9,434 nt of DNA from the NCBI GenBank assembly GCA_016936785.1, contig JAFGXE010000033.1:1-9434 (forward strand), read 5' to 3'. The notes beneath the pieces are model-generated. The model saw nothing but the letters and a program-made list of their open reading frames with translations, was not told the origin of the DNA and did no database searches. Every line of letters starts with the position of its first letter. The stretch's first letter is position 1. Below, one piece after another: positions 1 through 6,128 of this stretch. Position numbers and translations under genes: made by a program. Origin of the DNA: Alphaproteobacteria bacterium (GTDB taxonomy: Bacteria > Pseudomonadota > Alphaproteobacteria > Rs-D84 > NBLK01).

Positions 1-1
1 A

Positions 2-676
2 GCATTAAGTTATGGAATGAGTACAGTTGATGGCGATGTTGATCAATTCACAACAGACATCACACAATATCAATTGAGCCTCTATGGATCATATAACTTC
101 AATCATTACTTCATTGATGCACAAGTTGGTATGGGAACAGCTTCTTATAAACAAGAACGAGCTTATATTGGGAACCAAGCAAAATCTAATTATGATGGCG
201 ATAGTTTATCTGCTGGAATGGGATTTGGATATGTGTGGAGTGCTTCAGAAAGAACAACCCTTACACCTTATGCACGTTTGAACTATATTTCATCTAGCCA
301 AGATGCCTATACAGAAACTTCAAACTTAAGTGTTGGAGAAGTAAGTCTTGAATCTACTCAAGCCTCTGTAGGAACAGAGTTTGCCTACGCGATGTATGCA
401 CAAAGTGGTGTAAAATGGCAACCACGTTTGTTCTTAGAATATGCCCAAGAACTTGGGGATGAAGAAGTTGCGATTAATTCTCAGTACACTGATACCTTTG
501 CAAATGGTACCACAGGATATGCACCTGAACTCGGCGCAGGAATTTTCCGCACAGGAGCAGGACTATCGATGATGGGTAGCGAAAACGGATATAATATCAG
601 TATCGACTATAAGTTTGAGACACGCGATCGGTATACATCACATGGACTGATCTTAAACGGAAAACTGTTCTTCTAA
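2..676 (+). CDS. Autotransporter-like outer-membrane beta-barrel domain, 5'-truncated
   Basis: The reading frame is open to the left window edge (first full codon at base 2), so this is the last 224 residues of a longer protein; the ATG at 17 is internal. The sequence alternates polar and hydrophobic/aromatic residues in about ten-residue runs typical of transmembrane beta strands (YQLSLYGSYNF, YFIDAQVGMG, LSAGMGFGYVW, TLTPYARLNYIS, PRLFLEYAQEL, GYNISIDYKFE). It ends in GLILNGKLFF with a terminal Phe, the C-terminal signal recognised by the BAM complex. Family knowledge: type V autotransporter beta domains form a 12-strand barrel that exports or anchors an N-terminal passenger. The passenger lies outside the window, so the exported function cannot be stated. 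A terminator follows 27 bases after the stop. Another kind of outer-membrane barrel is possible. Confidence 0.8.
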   Translation, partial: ALSYGMSTVDGDVDQFTTDITQYQLSLYGSYNFNHYFIDAQVGMGTASYKQERAYIGNQAKSNYDGDSLSAGMGFGYVWSASERTTLTPYARLNYISSSQDAYTETSNLSVGEVSLESTQASVGTEFAYAMYAQSGVKWQPRLFLEYAQELGDEEVAINSQYTDTFANGTTGYAPELGAGIFRTGAGLSMMGSENGYNISIDYKFETRDRYTSHGLILNGKLFF

Positions 677-703
677 AAGTCTTCATTCCTCCTAGAATGA
701 AAC

Positions 704-726
704 CCTCCCTTCGGGGAGGTTTTTTT
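704..726 (+). terminator. Intrinsic terminator after the autotransporter gene
   Basis: A perfect 6-bp stem, CCTCCC (704-709) with GGGAGG (714-719), is closed by a stable cUUCGg tetraloop and followed directly by seven T (720-726). This is a textbook rho-independent terminator and isolates the upstream gene from the lipoprotein gene at 780. Confidence 0.93.
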
Positions 727-744
727 ATTTAGTCTTTAAATCTG

Positions 745-773
745 TAGACAAATTTCACTTCGTTTTGTAATCT
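745..773 (+). promoter_or_regulatory. Putative promoter abutting the TPR lipoprotein start
   Basis: TAGACA (745-750) resembles a -35 box. TGTAAT (766-771, 5 of 6 to consensus, 15-bp spacer) or TAATCT (768-773, weaker match, 17-bp spacer) could be the -10. Either way the -10 ends 6-8 bases before the ATG at 780, so transcription would begin at or next to the start codon. There is no Shine-Dalgarno sequence in this stretch. Confidence 0.45.
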
Positions 774-779
774 CTCTGA

Positions 780-1115
780 ATGATAAAAATAATACTCCCT
801 CTTTTCGCTTTCTATCTCATCGGGTGTTCAACTCAAATAGAAGAATCTTCTGAATTTGATAATGGTATTTATTCTCACCAAAAACCAAACATGAACAAGA
901 AACTGACAACAGCTGAAGCCTTCGCAGATCGCGGGAGTTTTAGTTTTGAAATTGGGGAAATGGATGATGCAATTAAAGATTTTTCAGAAGCGATTCGCTT
1001 ATCACCTAAAAATGCTTCCTATTATTATAATCGCGCAGAAGTCTATCGCATTCTCAAGCAAGATACAAAAGCGTCAGAAGATTACAAAAAGGCGCATCAA
1101 TTCGGATATCAGTAG
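780..1115 (+). CDS. Small TPR-repeat lipoprotein
   Basis: The 111-residue protein starts with a short signal peptide and lipobox (FYLIGC, Cys16), so the mature protein should be lipid-anchored after signal peptidase II cleavage. Residues about 44-110 carry two tetratricopeptide-like helix pairs: AEAFADRGSFSFEIGEMDDA followed by a pair starting near NASYYYNRAEVY, with the usual small residues and an NP-like turn (LSPKN). TPRs mediate protein-protein contacts, so a scaffold or assembly-factor role in the envelope is plausible, but the partner is unknown. It differs from NlpI or BamD in being much shorter. The ATG has no ribosome binding site but a -10-like hexamer lies just upstream, suggesting a leaderless mRNA. 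No obvious terminator follows. Confidence 0.82.
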   Translation: MIKIILPLFAFYLIGCSTQIEESSEFDNGIYSHQKPNMNKKLTTAEAFADRGSFSFEIGEMDDAIKDFSEAIRLSPKNASYYYNRAEVYRILKQDTKASEDYKKAHQFGYQ

Positions 1116-1131
1116 GATTCATAGTTTTTTC

Positions 1132-1160
1132 TTGAAAATTTGTTTTGAATAGTCCATGCT
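1132..1160 (+). promoter_or_regulatory. Putative promoter of the thrS leader/thrS transcript
   Basis: TTGAAA (1132-1137) and CATGCT (1155-1160) are separated by exactly 17 bp. The -35 is good and the -10 is weak (3 of 6). The leader-peptide ATG at 1167 begins 6 bases after the -10, consistent with a start at or near the ATG. TTGAAT (1145-1150) with TGTTAA (1168-1173), also 17 bp apart, is an alternative, but would start transcription inside the leader ORF. Confidence 0.4.
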
Positions 1161-1166
1161 ATGCTC

Positions 1167-1226
1167 ATGTTAATCAGAAAAATTCTTTTCACTACTTTCA
1201 CAACGACAACCCCATTGGGGTACTAA
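1167..1226 (+). CDS. Threonine-rich leader peptide of thrS (candidate attenuation leader)
   Basis: ATG at 1167 opens a 19-codon frame encoding MLIRKILFTTFTTTTPLGY, stop TAA at 1224-1226. Six of the 19 codons are Thr (ACT ACT, then ACA ACG ACA ACC), clustered at codons 9-15 immediately before the stop, and the next gene, 84 bases on, is threonyl-tRNA synthetase. This is the hallmark of ribosome-mediated attenuation leaders such as thrL or pheM: scarcity of charged tRNA-Thr would stall the ribosome on the Thr run and change the downstream RNA fold. An in-frame ATG at 1161 could add two residues (Met-Leu). No Shine-Dalgarno is visible; a promoter-like -10 lies 6 bases upstream, so the leader may be translated from the 5' end of the mRNA. 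Codon content and position are seen; the regulatory role is inferred. Confidence 0.72.
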   Translation: MLIRKILFTTFTTTTPLGY

Positions 1227-1268
1227 TCTCCTGTGGCGAAACGCCAAATTTAACTTGTCTTTTTATTT
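1205..1268 (+). promoter_or_regulatory. Candidate thrS attenuator: tandem hairpins with T-tract
   Basis: Two perfect short hairpins follow one another: ACCCC-ATT-GGGGT (1209-1221), overlapping the last Thr codon and end of the leader ORF, and TGGCG-AAA-CGCCA (1234-1246). GACAA (1205-1209) inside the Thr run can pair with TTGTC (1255-1259), closing the region as a multi-branch structure directly followed by TTTTTATTT (1260-1268). An alternative pairing, TTGG-x-GT (1215-1221) with AC-x-CCAA (1241-1247), excludes both hairpins. A ribosome on the Thr codons would cover the GACAA/ACCCC arms, so the fold depends on its position. The T-tract is 13 bases from the second hairpin, so neither is a classical terminator by itself; the mechanism is inferred. 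Confidence 0.5.
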
Positions 1269-1310
1269 AAAGAACATATACTCAAACGAAAGTATTAAAA
1301 GGATTTTAAA

Positions 1311-3266
1311 ATGATACACATTTCATTTCCAGATGGATCAAAAAAAGAATTTAACTCAGGGGTTTCTGCCTTTGACATTGCACAAAGTATTTCACCTAGT
1401 CTTGCAAAATCAGCCTTGTATGCAAAGGTAAACGGAAAATATTGGGATCTTAATCGCCCACTTGAAGAAGACGCAATACTTGAAATTCTTACTGCGAAAA
1501 ATGAAGAGTCCCTCCCTCTCATCCGCCATTCTCTCGCACATGTTCTCGCAGAAGCAGTTAAAGAACTTTACCCAGCAGCGAAACCTGTAATTGGCCCGGA
1601 TGTTGCTGATGGTTTTTACTATGATTTTGATGTAGACCAAACTTTTTCGACAGAGGATTTTCCAAAGATTGAAAAGAAAATGAATGAAATTATTAAACGA
1701 AATGAATCAGTTTCATGTCTAAATCTCTCTCGGCAAGAAGCAATAGATATTTTTCAAAAACGCGAAGAAGATCACAAAGTTCACCTCATCCAAAAAATTC
1801 CTGAAGGAGATAAAATTACAGCCTACCAACAAGGAGATTTTATTGATCTTTGCCGTGGTCCTCATGCACCATCGACAGGAAAACTCCCAAAGAGTTTTAA
1901 AATCGCACGCGTCGCAGGCGCTTATCTTGATGGCGATTCAAAAAACAAAATGCTTCAGCGGATTTATGTATACGCTTTCGCAACACAAGAAGAACTTGAT
2001 GCACATGTTCATATGCTTGAAGAAGCAGAAAAACGCGATCACCGTAAACTTGGCCGCGAACTTGATCTATTCCACTTTGAACCTGAATTTGCACCTGGTG
2101 CTGTTTTTTGGCATCCAAATGGTTGGAAGATGTATCGCGTGCTGATTAACTATATTCGTGAACGACAAGACCGATCCGATTATATTGAAGTAGACTCCCC
2201 TCGCCTCATGGATCGTTCTCTTTGGGAAAAATCAGGGCATTGGGAAAAATATGGCGAACATAATTATGCGGGAAAAACAGAAGATGAACGTATGTTCTGC
2301 GTCAAACCGATGAATTGCCCTGGGCATATGTTAACTTATGCACATACACCACATTCTTATAAAGAACTCCCTTTGAAAATGGCGGAATTTGGAAAAGTAA
2401 ATCGCTATGAAGCGAGTGGTGCTCTGCATGGTCTTTTGCGTGTACGTGAATTTACACAAGATGATGCGCATGTTTTTTGCACAAAAGACCAAGCGGAAGC
2501 TGAAGTTGTTAAGCTTATTGAATTCATTATCGATATTTACAAAGACTTTGGATTTTCAGATGTCTCAATTAAACTTTCTACACGTCCAGAACAACGGATT
2601 GGCTCTGATGCGATTTGGGATTTCACAGAGAATGCGCTCAAACAAGCGCTTGAGAAAAATGATTATGCCTATACGCTGAATGAAGGCGAAGGTGCTTTCT
2701 ATGGACCAAAGCTTGAGTTTGTTCTCCGAGATAGCATTGGACGCGATTGGCAATGTGGAACTGTTCAATTTGACATGAGTCTCCCAGAACGTTTTGATCT
2801 CACTTATGTTGATGAAGCAGGCGAAAAACAACGCCCTGTTATGATTCATCGTGCTCTTTTGGGCTCAGTCGAACGCTTCATGGGTATTATGATTGAACAC
2901 TATGCAGGAAAACTCCCCGCATGGCTTGCACCTGTTCAAGTGATGATTGTGCCCGTTTCAGATAAACATGTTAATTATGCACAAAGTGTTTATGAAAAAC
3001 TTTTTGACGCCGATGTGAAAACAGCAACAAATGGCCTCCGTCTTGAAATAGATGACTCTAATGAGCGGATGCAAAAAAAACTTCGCACTGCAACACTCCG
3101 AAAAATTCCATATATGTTGATTGTGGGTGATCAAGAAATGGAGAATAAAACTGTTTCTCTGCGTACACGTGATGGCAAAGAAGAAAATGGTCTTTCTCTT
3201 GAAAGTGTTCTAAAACGCTTGAAAGCAAATATCGAGTCTCGTGAACAAGAGAGTGAAAAGATCTAA
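1311..3266 (+). CDS. thrS: Threonyl-tRNA synthetase
   Basis: This 651-residue class II synthetase charges tRNA-Thr with threonine in the cytoplasm. The full bacterial domain order is present: TGS domain (about 1-62), editing domain with HSLAH (His73, His77) and Cys181/His185 in DLCRGPH, class II catalytic core (about 245-540), and anticodon-binding domain (about 541-642). Zinc ligands Cys336 (in MNCPGHM), His387 and His513 are visible, as are motif 2 (RYEASGALHGLLRVREF) and motif 3 Arg522 (GSVERFMG). Both editing and catalytic sites appear intact, so Ser-tRNA-Thr correction should work. The start is supported by AAAAGGA at 1297-1303, 7 bases before the ATG. Upstream lies a Thr-rich leader peptide with hairpins, suggesting control by threonine supply. 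In many bacteria infC follows thrS; here a repeat island does. Confidence 0.98.
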   Translation: MIHISFPDGSKKEFNSGVSAFDIAQSISPSLAKSALYAKVNGKYWDLNRPLEEDAILEILTAKNEESLPLIRHSLAHVLAEAVKELYPAAKPVIGPDVADGFYYDFDVDQTFSTEDFPKIEKKMNEIIKRNESVSCLNLSRQEAIDIFQKREEDHKVHLIQKIPEGDKITAYQQGDFIDLCRGPHAPSTGKLPKSFKIARVAGAYLDGDSKNKMLQRIYVYAFATQEELDAHVHMLEEAEKRDHRKLGRELDLFHFEPEFAPGAVFWHPNGWKMYRVLINYIRERQDRSDYIEVDSPRLMDRSLWEKSGHWEKYGEHNYAGKTEDERMFCVKPMNCPGHMLTYAHTPHSYKELPLKMAEFGKVNRYEASGALHGLLRVREFTQDDAHVFCTKDQAEAEVVKLIEFIIDIYKDFGFSDVSIKLSTRPEQRIGSDAIWDFTENALKQALEKNDYAYTLNEGEGAFYGPKLEFVLRDSIGRDWQCGTVQFDMSLPERFDLTYVDEAGEKQRPVMIHRALLGSVERFMGIMIEHYAGKLPAWLAPVQVMIVPVSDKHVNYAQSVYEKLFDADVKTATNGLRLEIDDSNERMQKKLRTATLRKIPYMLIVGDQEMENKTVSLRTRDGKEENGLSLESVLKRLKANIESREQESEKI

Positions 3267-3360
3267 GACACTAAAGTAAAAACAAACACCCGCAATAAGT
3301 TAAATATTTTTTTGGTTTATTTTTTAAGTCGTTAATTATTATGGATTAGTTTTTTAAAAA

Positions 3361-3712
3361 ACTGGATCCCTCAAAACCTCCTTCGACACGCTCGGGAAGC
3401 GGTTTTGAGGATGACAACGGATGAAATCGAGATCCCGACACTAAACACTCAGGTGTCATCTCGACAGAGAACATTTATGTTCAACGAGAGATCTCATAAT
3501 GTTTGGCAGTGAGTCAAAAAAAGTTCACGGATGTTGGCGGGAGATTTCTCAGGCGAAAGCCTTTCGAAATGACAAGGGAAAAGGACTGGATTGCTTCGTC
3601 GTTTCTCGCAATGACAAGTCACGGTGTCATTCCGAACGTATGTGAGGAATCTCCTGAGATTTTGGCAGTGAGTCGGTGGGAGATCTCTCCGCTACGCGTT
3701 AGAGATGACAAA
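3361..3712 (+). repeat. Mosaic island of six hairpin repeat modules (ATGACA-type)
   Basis: The 574-bp gap between thrS and lptE has no credible gene. Bases 3267-3360 are plain AT-rich DNA. From 3361 there are six short modules, each folding on itself and ending in ATGACA (forward) or beginning with TGTCAT (reverse): a 3361-3416 (CCTCAAAACC 3369-3378 with GGTTTTGAGG 3401-3410); b 3454-3497 reverse (GAACAT-TT-ATGTTC at 3469-3482 inside TCTCG/CGAGA); c 3502-3574 (AGGC-GAAA-GCCT at 3551-3562 inside ATTTC/GAAAT); d 3586-3616 (ATTGC/GCAAT); e 3625-3660 reverse (ATTCC/GGAAT); f 3661-3710 (ATCTCT/AGAGAT). Translated strings such as DWIASSFLAMT and VIPNVCEESPEI are familiar from spurious ORFs made by dispersed repeats in many genomes. 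Likely a pile-up of non-coding REP-like elements. Confidence 0.8.
3502..3674 (+). repeat. 14-bp direct repeat flanking modules c-e
   Basis: TTTGGCAGTGAGTC occurs identically at 3502-3515 and 3661-3674, offset by 159 bp. Both copies are followed by a GGGAGAT hairpin (23 bases later in the first copy, 3 bases later in the second) and end at ATGACA. This indicates two copies of the same longer element with internal divergence, with two other modules between them. Confidence 0.75.
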
Positions 3713-3760
3713 AGAAGAGGAATCTAAGTTGTTGTGTGTTTTTAGCCTCCTCTTCTTTTT
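3710..3760. terminator. Long inverted repeat with T-tract, possible terminator
   Basis: AAAAGAAGAGGA (3710-3721) pairs perfectly over 12 bp with TCCTCTTCTTTT (3748-3759), loop 26 bases, T-rich 3' arm. It starts at the last base of repeat module f and ends before lptE. It may terminate read-through from the thrS side, although the stem is AT-rich and the loop long; it could also be part of the repeat island. Confidence 0.4.
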
Positions 3761-3804
3761 AGATATTTAACTATTTTATAGGAAAAAAATGCTAAAAGTT
3801 CTTC

Positions 3805-3833
3805 TTGATTTCAGGCGGTTTTGGCTTTATTCT
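3805..3833 (+). promoter_or_regulatory. Putative promoter abutting lptE
   Basis: TTGATT (3805-3810) and TATTCT (3828-3833) are spaced by 17 bp, and the lptE ATG at 3841 begins 7 bases after the -10. No Shine-Dalgarno precedes that ATG (the upstream bases are CTCCTCTCT). This fits a transcript that starts at or next to the start codon. Confidence 0.45.
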
Positions 3834-3840
3834 CCTCTCT

Positions 3841-4332
3841 ATGAAAAAAATATTTCTTCTTTCTTTCTTTTTTATTTTTGGATGTGGGTTTCATCCTTTG
3901 TATCAAGAATCTTCACAAGCTGTTCTTGAAGGTGTATTTATCTCACCTATTTCTGGAACACGCGGAATTGACCTCCGTCAACAACTCCGTCAAGTATTTG
4001 CCCCACATGGCGATGTAAAAGCGCCTACCTATCGTGTTGAAGTCAACCTTCATGAGCCTCGTGTGGATTTGCGTGGCGTAAGACAGGACGGAACAGCAAC
4101 ATGGGGAACTGTGATTGCAAAAGCCGATGTGAAATTAATTTTTACACCAGATGAAAGTATTCTTCTTCAGAATCAAGAAACAGCATTTTCATCTTATCAA
4201 GTCCTATCAAGTGTCTATGCTTCCATGACTGCTTCGGAAGATTCTTATGATCGCGCAACAGAAACGCTCGGACGTCAAATTATTTCACGTGTTCAAGCAC
4301 GAATTGCACAAAGAGGTGCTGGTGAAAATTAA
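3841..4332 (+). CDS. lptE: LPS-assembly lipoprotein LptE-like
   Basis: The 163-residue protein begins MKKIFLLSFFFIFGC-GFHPLYQ: a lipoprotein signal peptide with Cys15 as the lipidation site, followed by the GFHPLY motif that marks LptE in alphaproteobacteria. LptE plugs the LptD barrel in the outer membrane and helps insert lipopolysaccharide. The body has the short alternating segments expected of the LptE alpha/beta fold (RVEVNLHEPRVDLRG, DVKLIFTP, SSYQVLSSVYASMTASEDSYDRATETLGRQI). The start at 3841 is chosen because it places the signal peptide at the N-terminus; an in-frame TTG at 3805 would add 12 residues before the charged KK and lacks a ribosome site. It overlaps holA by 11 bp, the usual alphaproteobacterial lptE-holA arrangement (often preceded by leuS, absent here). 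Confidence 0.88.
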   Translation: MKKIFLLSFFFIFGCGFHPLYQESSQAVLEGVFISPISGTRGIDLRQQLRQVFAPHGDVKAPTYRVEVNLHEPRVDLRGVRQDGTATWGTVIAKADVKLIFTPDESILLQNQETAFSSYQVLSSVYASMTASEDSYDRATETLGRQIISRVQARIAQRGAGEN

Positions 4333-5344
4333 TGAACGCGATCTTATTTTGGCTCAGAAAAAAGAATTTGGAGCCTACAAAGGTCTTTTGATTTTTGGAA
4401 CAGACGAAGGCGGTGTGCTGGATCACTTTCAAACCAGCTCAAAAGCGATTAATCCTCAGAATGACCCCCTCGTTTTTATCGATATGTCTGGAAAACAAAT
4501 CCAAGAAAATCCTGATTTTATCTACAGTCAAGCTGTGTCTGATTCATTCTTTTCAGATAAAAAGGTTATTCGTATTGAAGATCCCCAAACAGGATTTGAT
4601 AAAATTCTCGAAGATCTCCTCCAACAAGCAGGTCTTTCTGCATTTTTCCTTATCCGTGCCGGGAATCTTAAAACAGGCACAAAACTGCGCACACTGTGTG
4701 AAAAACATCCTGAAATAGCAACGCTTGTTTGCTACCCAGATGATGCAAAATCTTTACATACTGCCATTACTCAATTTATGCATAAAAATGCGTATACGTG
4801 TTCGCCCGATGCAATGCAGTATCTTATTCAACATCTAGGAGAAAATCGCGCTCAGACCCGTCAAGAGCTTGAGAAACTGTCCATTTATCTTGGCGATGAG
4901 CGTCATGTCTCTTATGAAACTGTGAAAAAAGTTCTGACGGATGGAAGCGCTATGGATTTTTCTGATTTATCTTATGCTCTCACAAATGGTCAGCCTGAAA
5001 AATTACCTTTCTTTTTCCACAGATTTTTTCAAGAGGGAACATCTTCGATCACACTTATTCGTTCAACTCTTCGTTATTTCCAAGATCTTTATTGGATGAA
5101 ACAATATATGCACACAGGTATGACAGCAAAAGCTTCTGCTAAAAAAGTAATCCCTTATCTTTTTTTTAAAATTGAAGGCGTTTATCTTTATGCGATTCAA
5201 AAGTGGCGGGAAAGTGATTTTATTTATGCACTTCAGCTTCTCATGGAAACAGAAAAACTGTGTAAAACGGATTCTAATATTGCAGAAACAACAACACGCA
5301 TGGCTTTTTTAAAACTTGCGTTGCGTGGTGTAAAGAGAAACTAA
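4322..5344 (+). CDS. holA: DNA polymerase III subunit delta
   Basis: Delta opens the beta sliding clamp as part of the clamp-loader complex in the replisome. The predicted protein has 340 residues, the normal length. The N-terminal AAA+-like fold shows GLLIFGTDEGGV (about 21-32), a family signature resembling the YGPDEG strand-loop; delta lacks a functional ATP site, in line with the absence of a Walker A lysine. Later segments fit the family: AFFLIRAGNLKTGTKLRTLCEKH, IQHLGENRAQTRQELEKLSIYLG and the C-terminal helical collar with TTTRMAFLKLALRG. The GTG start at 4322 is preferred because AGAGG (4312-4316) lies 5 bases upstream and KINERD is a sensible N-terminus; upstream in-frame codons lie within lptE. 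The gene overlaps lptE by 11 bp, suggesting translational coupling, and map follows 9 bp on. Confidence 0.93.
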   Translation: MKINERDLILAQKKEFGAYKGLLIFGTDEGGVLDHFQTSSKAINPQNDPLVFIDMSGKQIQENPDFIYSQAVSDSFFSDKKVIRIEDPQTGFDKILEDLLQQAGLSAFFLIRAGNLKTGTKLRTLCEKHPEIATLVCYPDDAKSLHTAITQFMHKNAYTCSPDAMQYLIQHLGENRAQTRQELEKLSIYLGDERHVSYETVKKVLTDGSAMDFSDLSYALTNGQPEKLPFFFHRFFQEGTSSITLIRSTLRYFQDLYWMKQYMHTGMTAKASAKKVIPYLFFKIEGVYLYAIQKWRESDFIYALQLLMETEKLCKTDSNIAETTTRMAFLKLALRGVKRN

Positions 5345-5353
5345 AGGATCGAA

Positions 5354-6121
5354 ATGAATCTTCAGAAAGATATTAAAATCTACTCTCCTAAAGAGATTGA
5401 TGGCATTCGAAAAGCAGGACATCTTGCACGGGATGTTTTGAATTATATTGCGCCTTTTGTCAAAGAAGGAGTTTCAACCCTTGAGCTTAATGATCTCTGT
5501 GATTCGTATACGCGCAAACATGGCGCCACATCTGCGCCTCTTGAGGTATCAGGATATAAACATGCCATTTGCACAACGCTTAATGATGAAATTTGTCATG
5601 GTGTTCCACACGCAAAACGTATGCTCGAAGACGGCGATATTTTAAATATCGATATCACCGTTAATCTTAATGGATTCTATGGCGATACTTCTCGTATGTT
5701 TAAAATTGGAAACATCTCGAACCAAGCAGAAAAACTTATCCGCTCAACCTATAAGGCCATGATGGAAGCAATAAAAATCGTAGCGCCTGGTCAGCCTTTT
5801 TCTCTTATTGGAAAAACAATTGAAAAGATTGTTGCACCTTATAATTACGGCATCATTCGTGATTTTTGTGGACATGGGATTGGTACTATGTTTCATGGTT
5901 CACCTCATATTTTTCATTTTTATCATAAAGCGTATGACAAAGTTATTATGCAAGAAGGCATGATCTTTACTATTGAACCCATGATTAATGCGTCACCGAA
6001 TTTTGATTATTTTATAAATAAAAAAGATGGTTGGACTGTCGCAACTGCAGATGGGGCACTATCTGCGCAATTTGAACATACTGTTCTTGTGACAAAAAAC
6101 GGGCATGAAATTTTGACTTAA
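5354..6121 (+). CDS. map: Methionine aminopeptidase, type I
   Basis: Cytoplasmic metalloenzyme that removes the initiator Met from nascent proteins with small second residues, after peptide deformylase. The 255 residues match the usual length of a type I enzyme without extensions. All metal ligands are visible: Asp100 (NIDITVNLNG), Asp111 (YGDTSRMF), His174 (FCGHGIG), Glu208 (FTIEPM) and Glu241 (QFEHTV), plus the substrate-contacting His82 (CHGVPH) and His181. AAAGGA at 5343-5348 precedes the ATG by 5 bases. It follows holA by 9 bp on the same strand and is probably co-transcribed with lptE-holA. Its stop is 7 bp from the stop of the convergent gene at 6129, and no hairpin terminator is seen between them. 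Confidence 0.97.
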   Translation: MNLQKDIKIYSPKEIDGIRKAGHLARDVLNYIAPFVKEGVSTLELNDLCDSYTRKHGATSAPLEVSGYKHAICTTLNDEICHGVPHAKRMLEDGDILNIDITVNLNGFYGDTSRMFKIGNISNQAEKLIRSTYKAMMEAIKIVAPGQPFSLIGKTIEKIVAPYNYGIIRDFCGHGIGTMFHGSPHIFHFYHKAYDKVIMQEGMIFTIEPMINASPNFDYFINKKDGWTVATADGALSAQFEHTVLVTKNGHEILT

Positions 6122-6128
6122 CGCTATC

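Noticed and set aside
1116..1310. T-box riboswitch or E. coli-type tRNA-mimic operator upstream of thrS
   Set aside because: No T-box consensus is seen and none of the hairpin loops (ATT, AAA) shows a Thr anticodon (NGT). The Thr codon run explains the region better.
3361..3712. CRISPR array
   Set aside because: Modules differ in sequence, length and orientation, with no identical repeat/spacer periodicity and no cas genes nearby.
3503..3727. A 74-codon open frame in the thrS-lptE gap
   Set aside because: It runs straight through the hairpin repeat modules and its peptide (DWIASSFLAMT, VIPNVCEESPEI) is the type generated by translating dispersed repeats; no ribosome site or family resemblance.
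3805..3840. TTG start for lptE, giving 175 residues
   Set aside because: No ribosome site upstream, and it would put 12 residues before the charged start of the lipoprotein signal peptide; these bases look like promoter instead.
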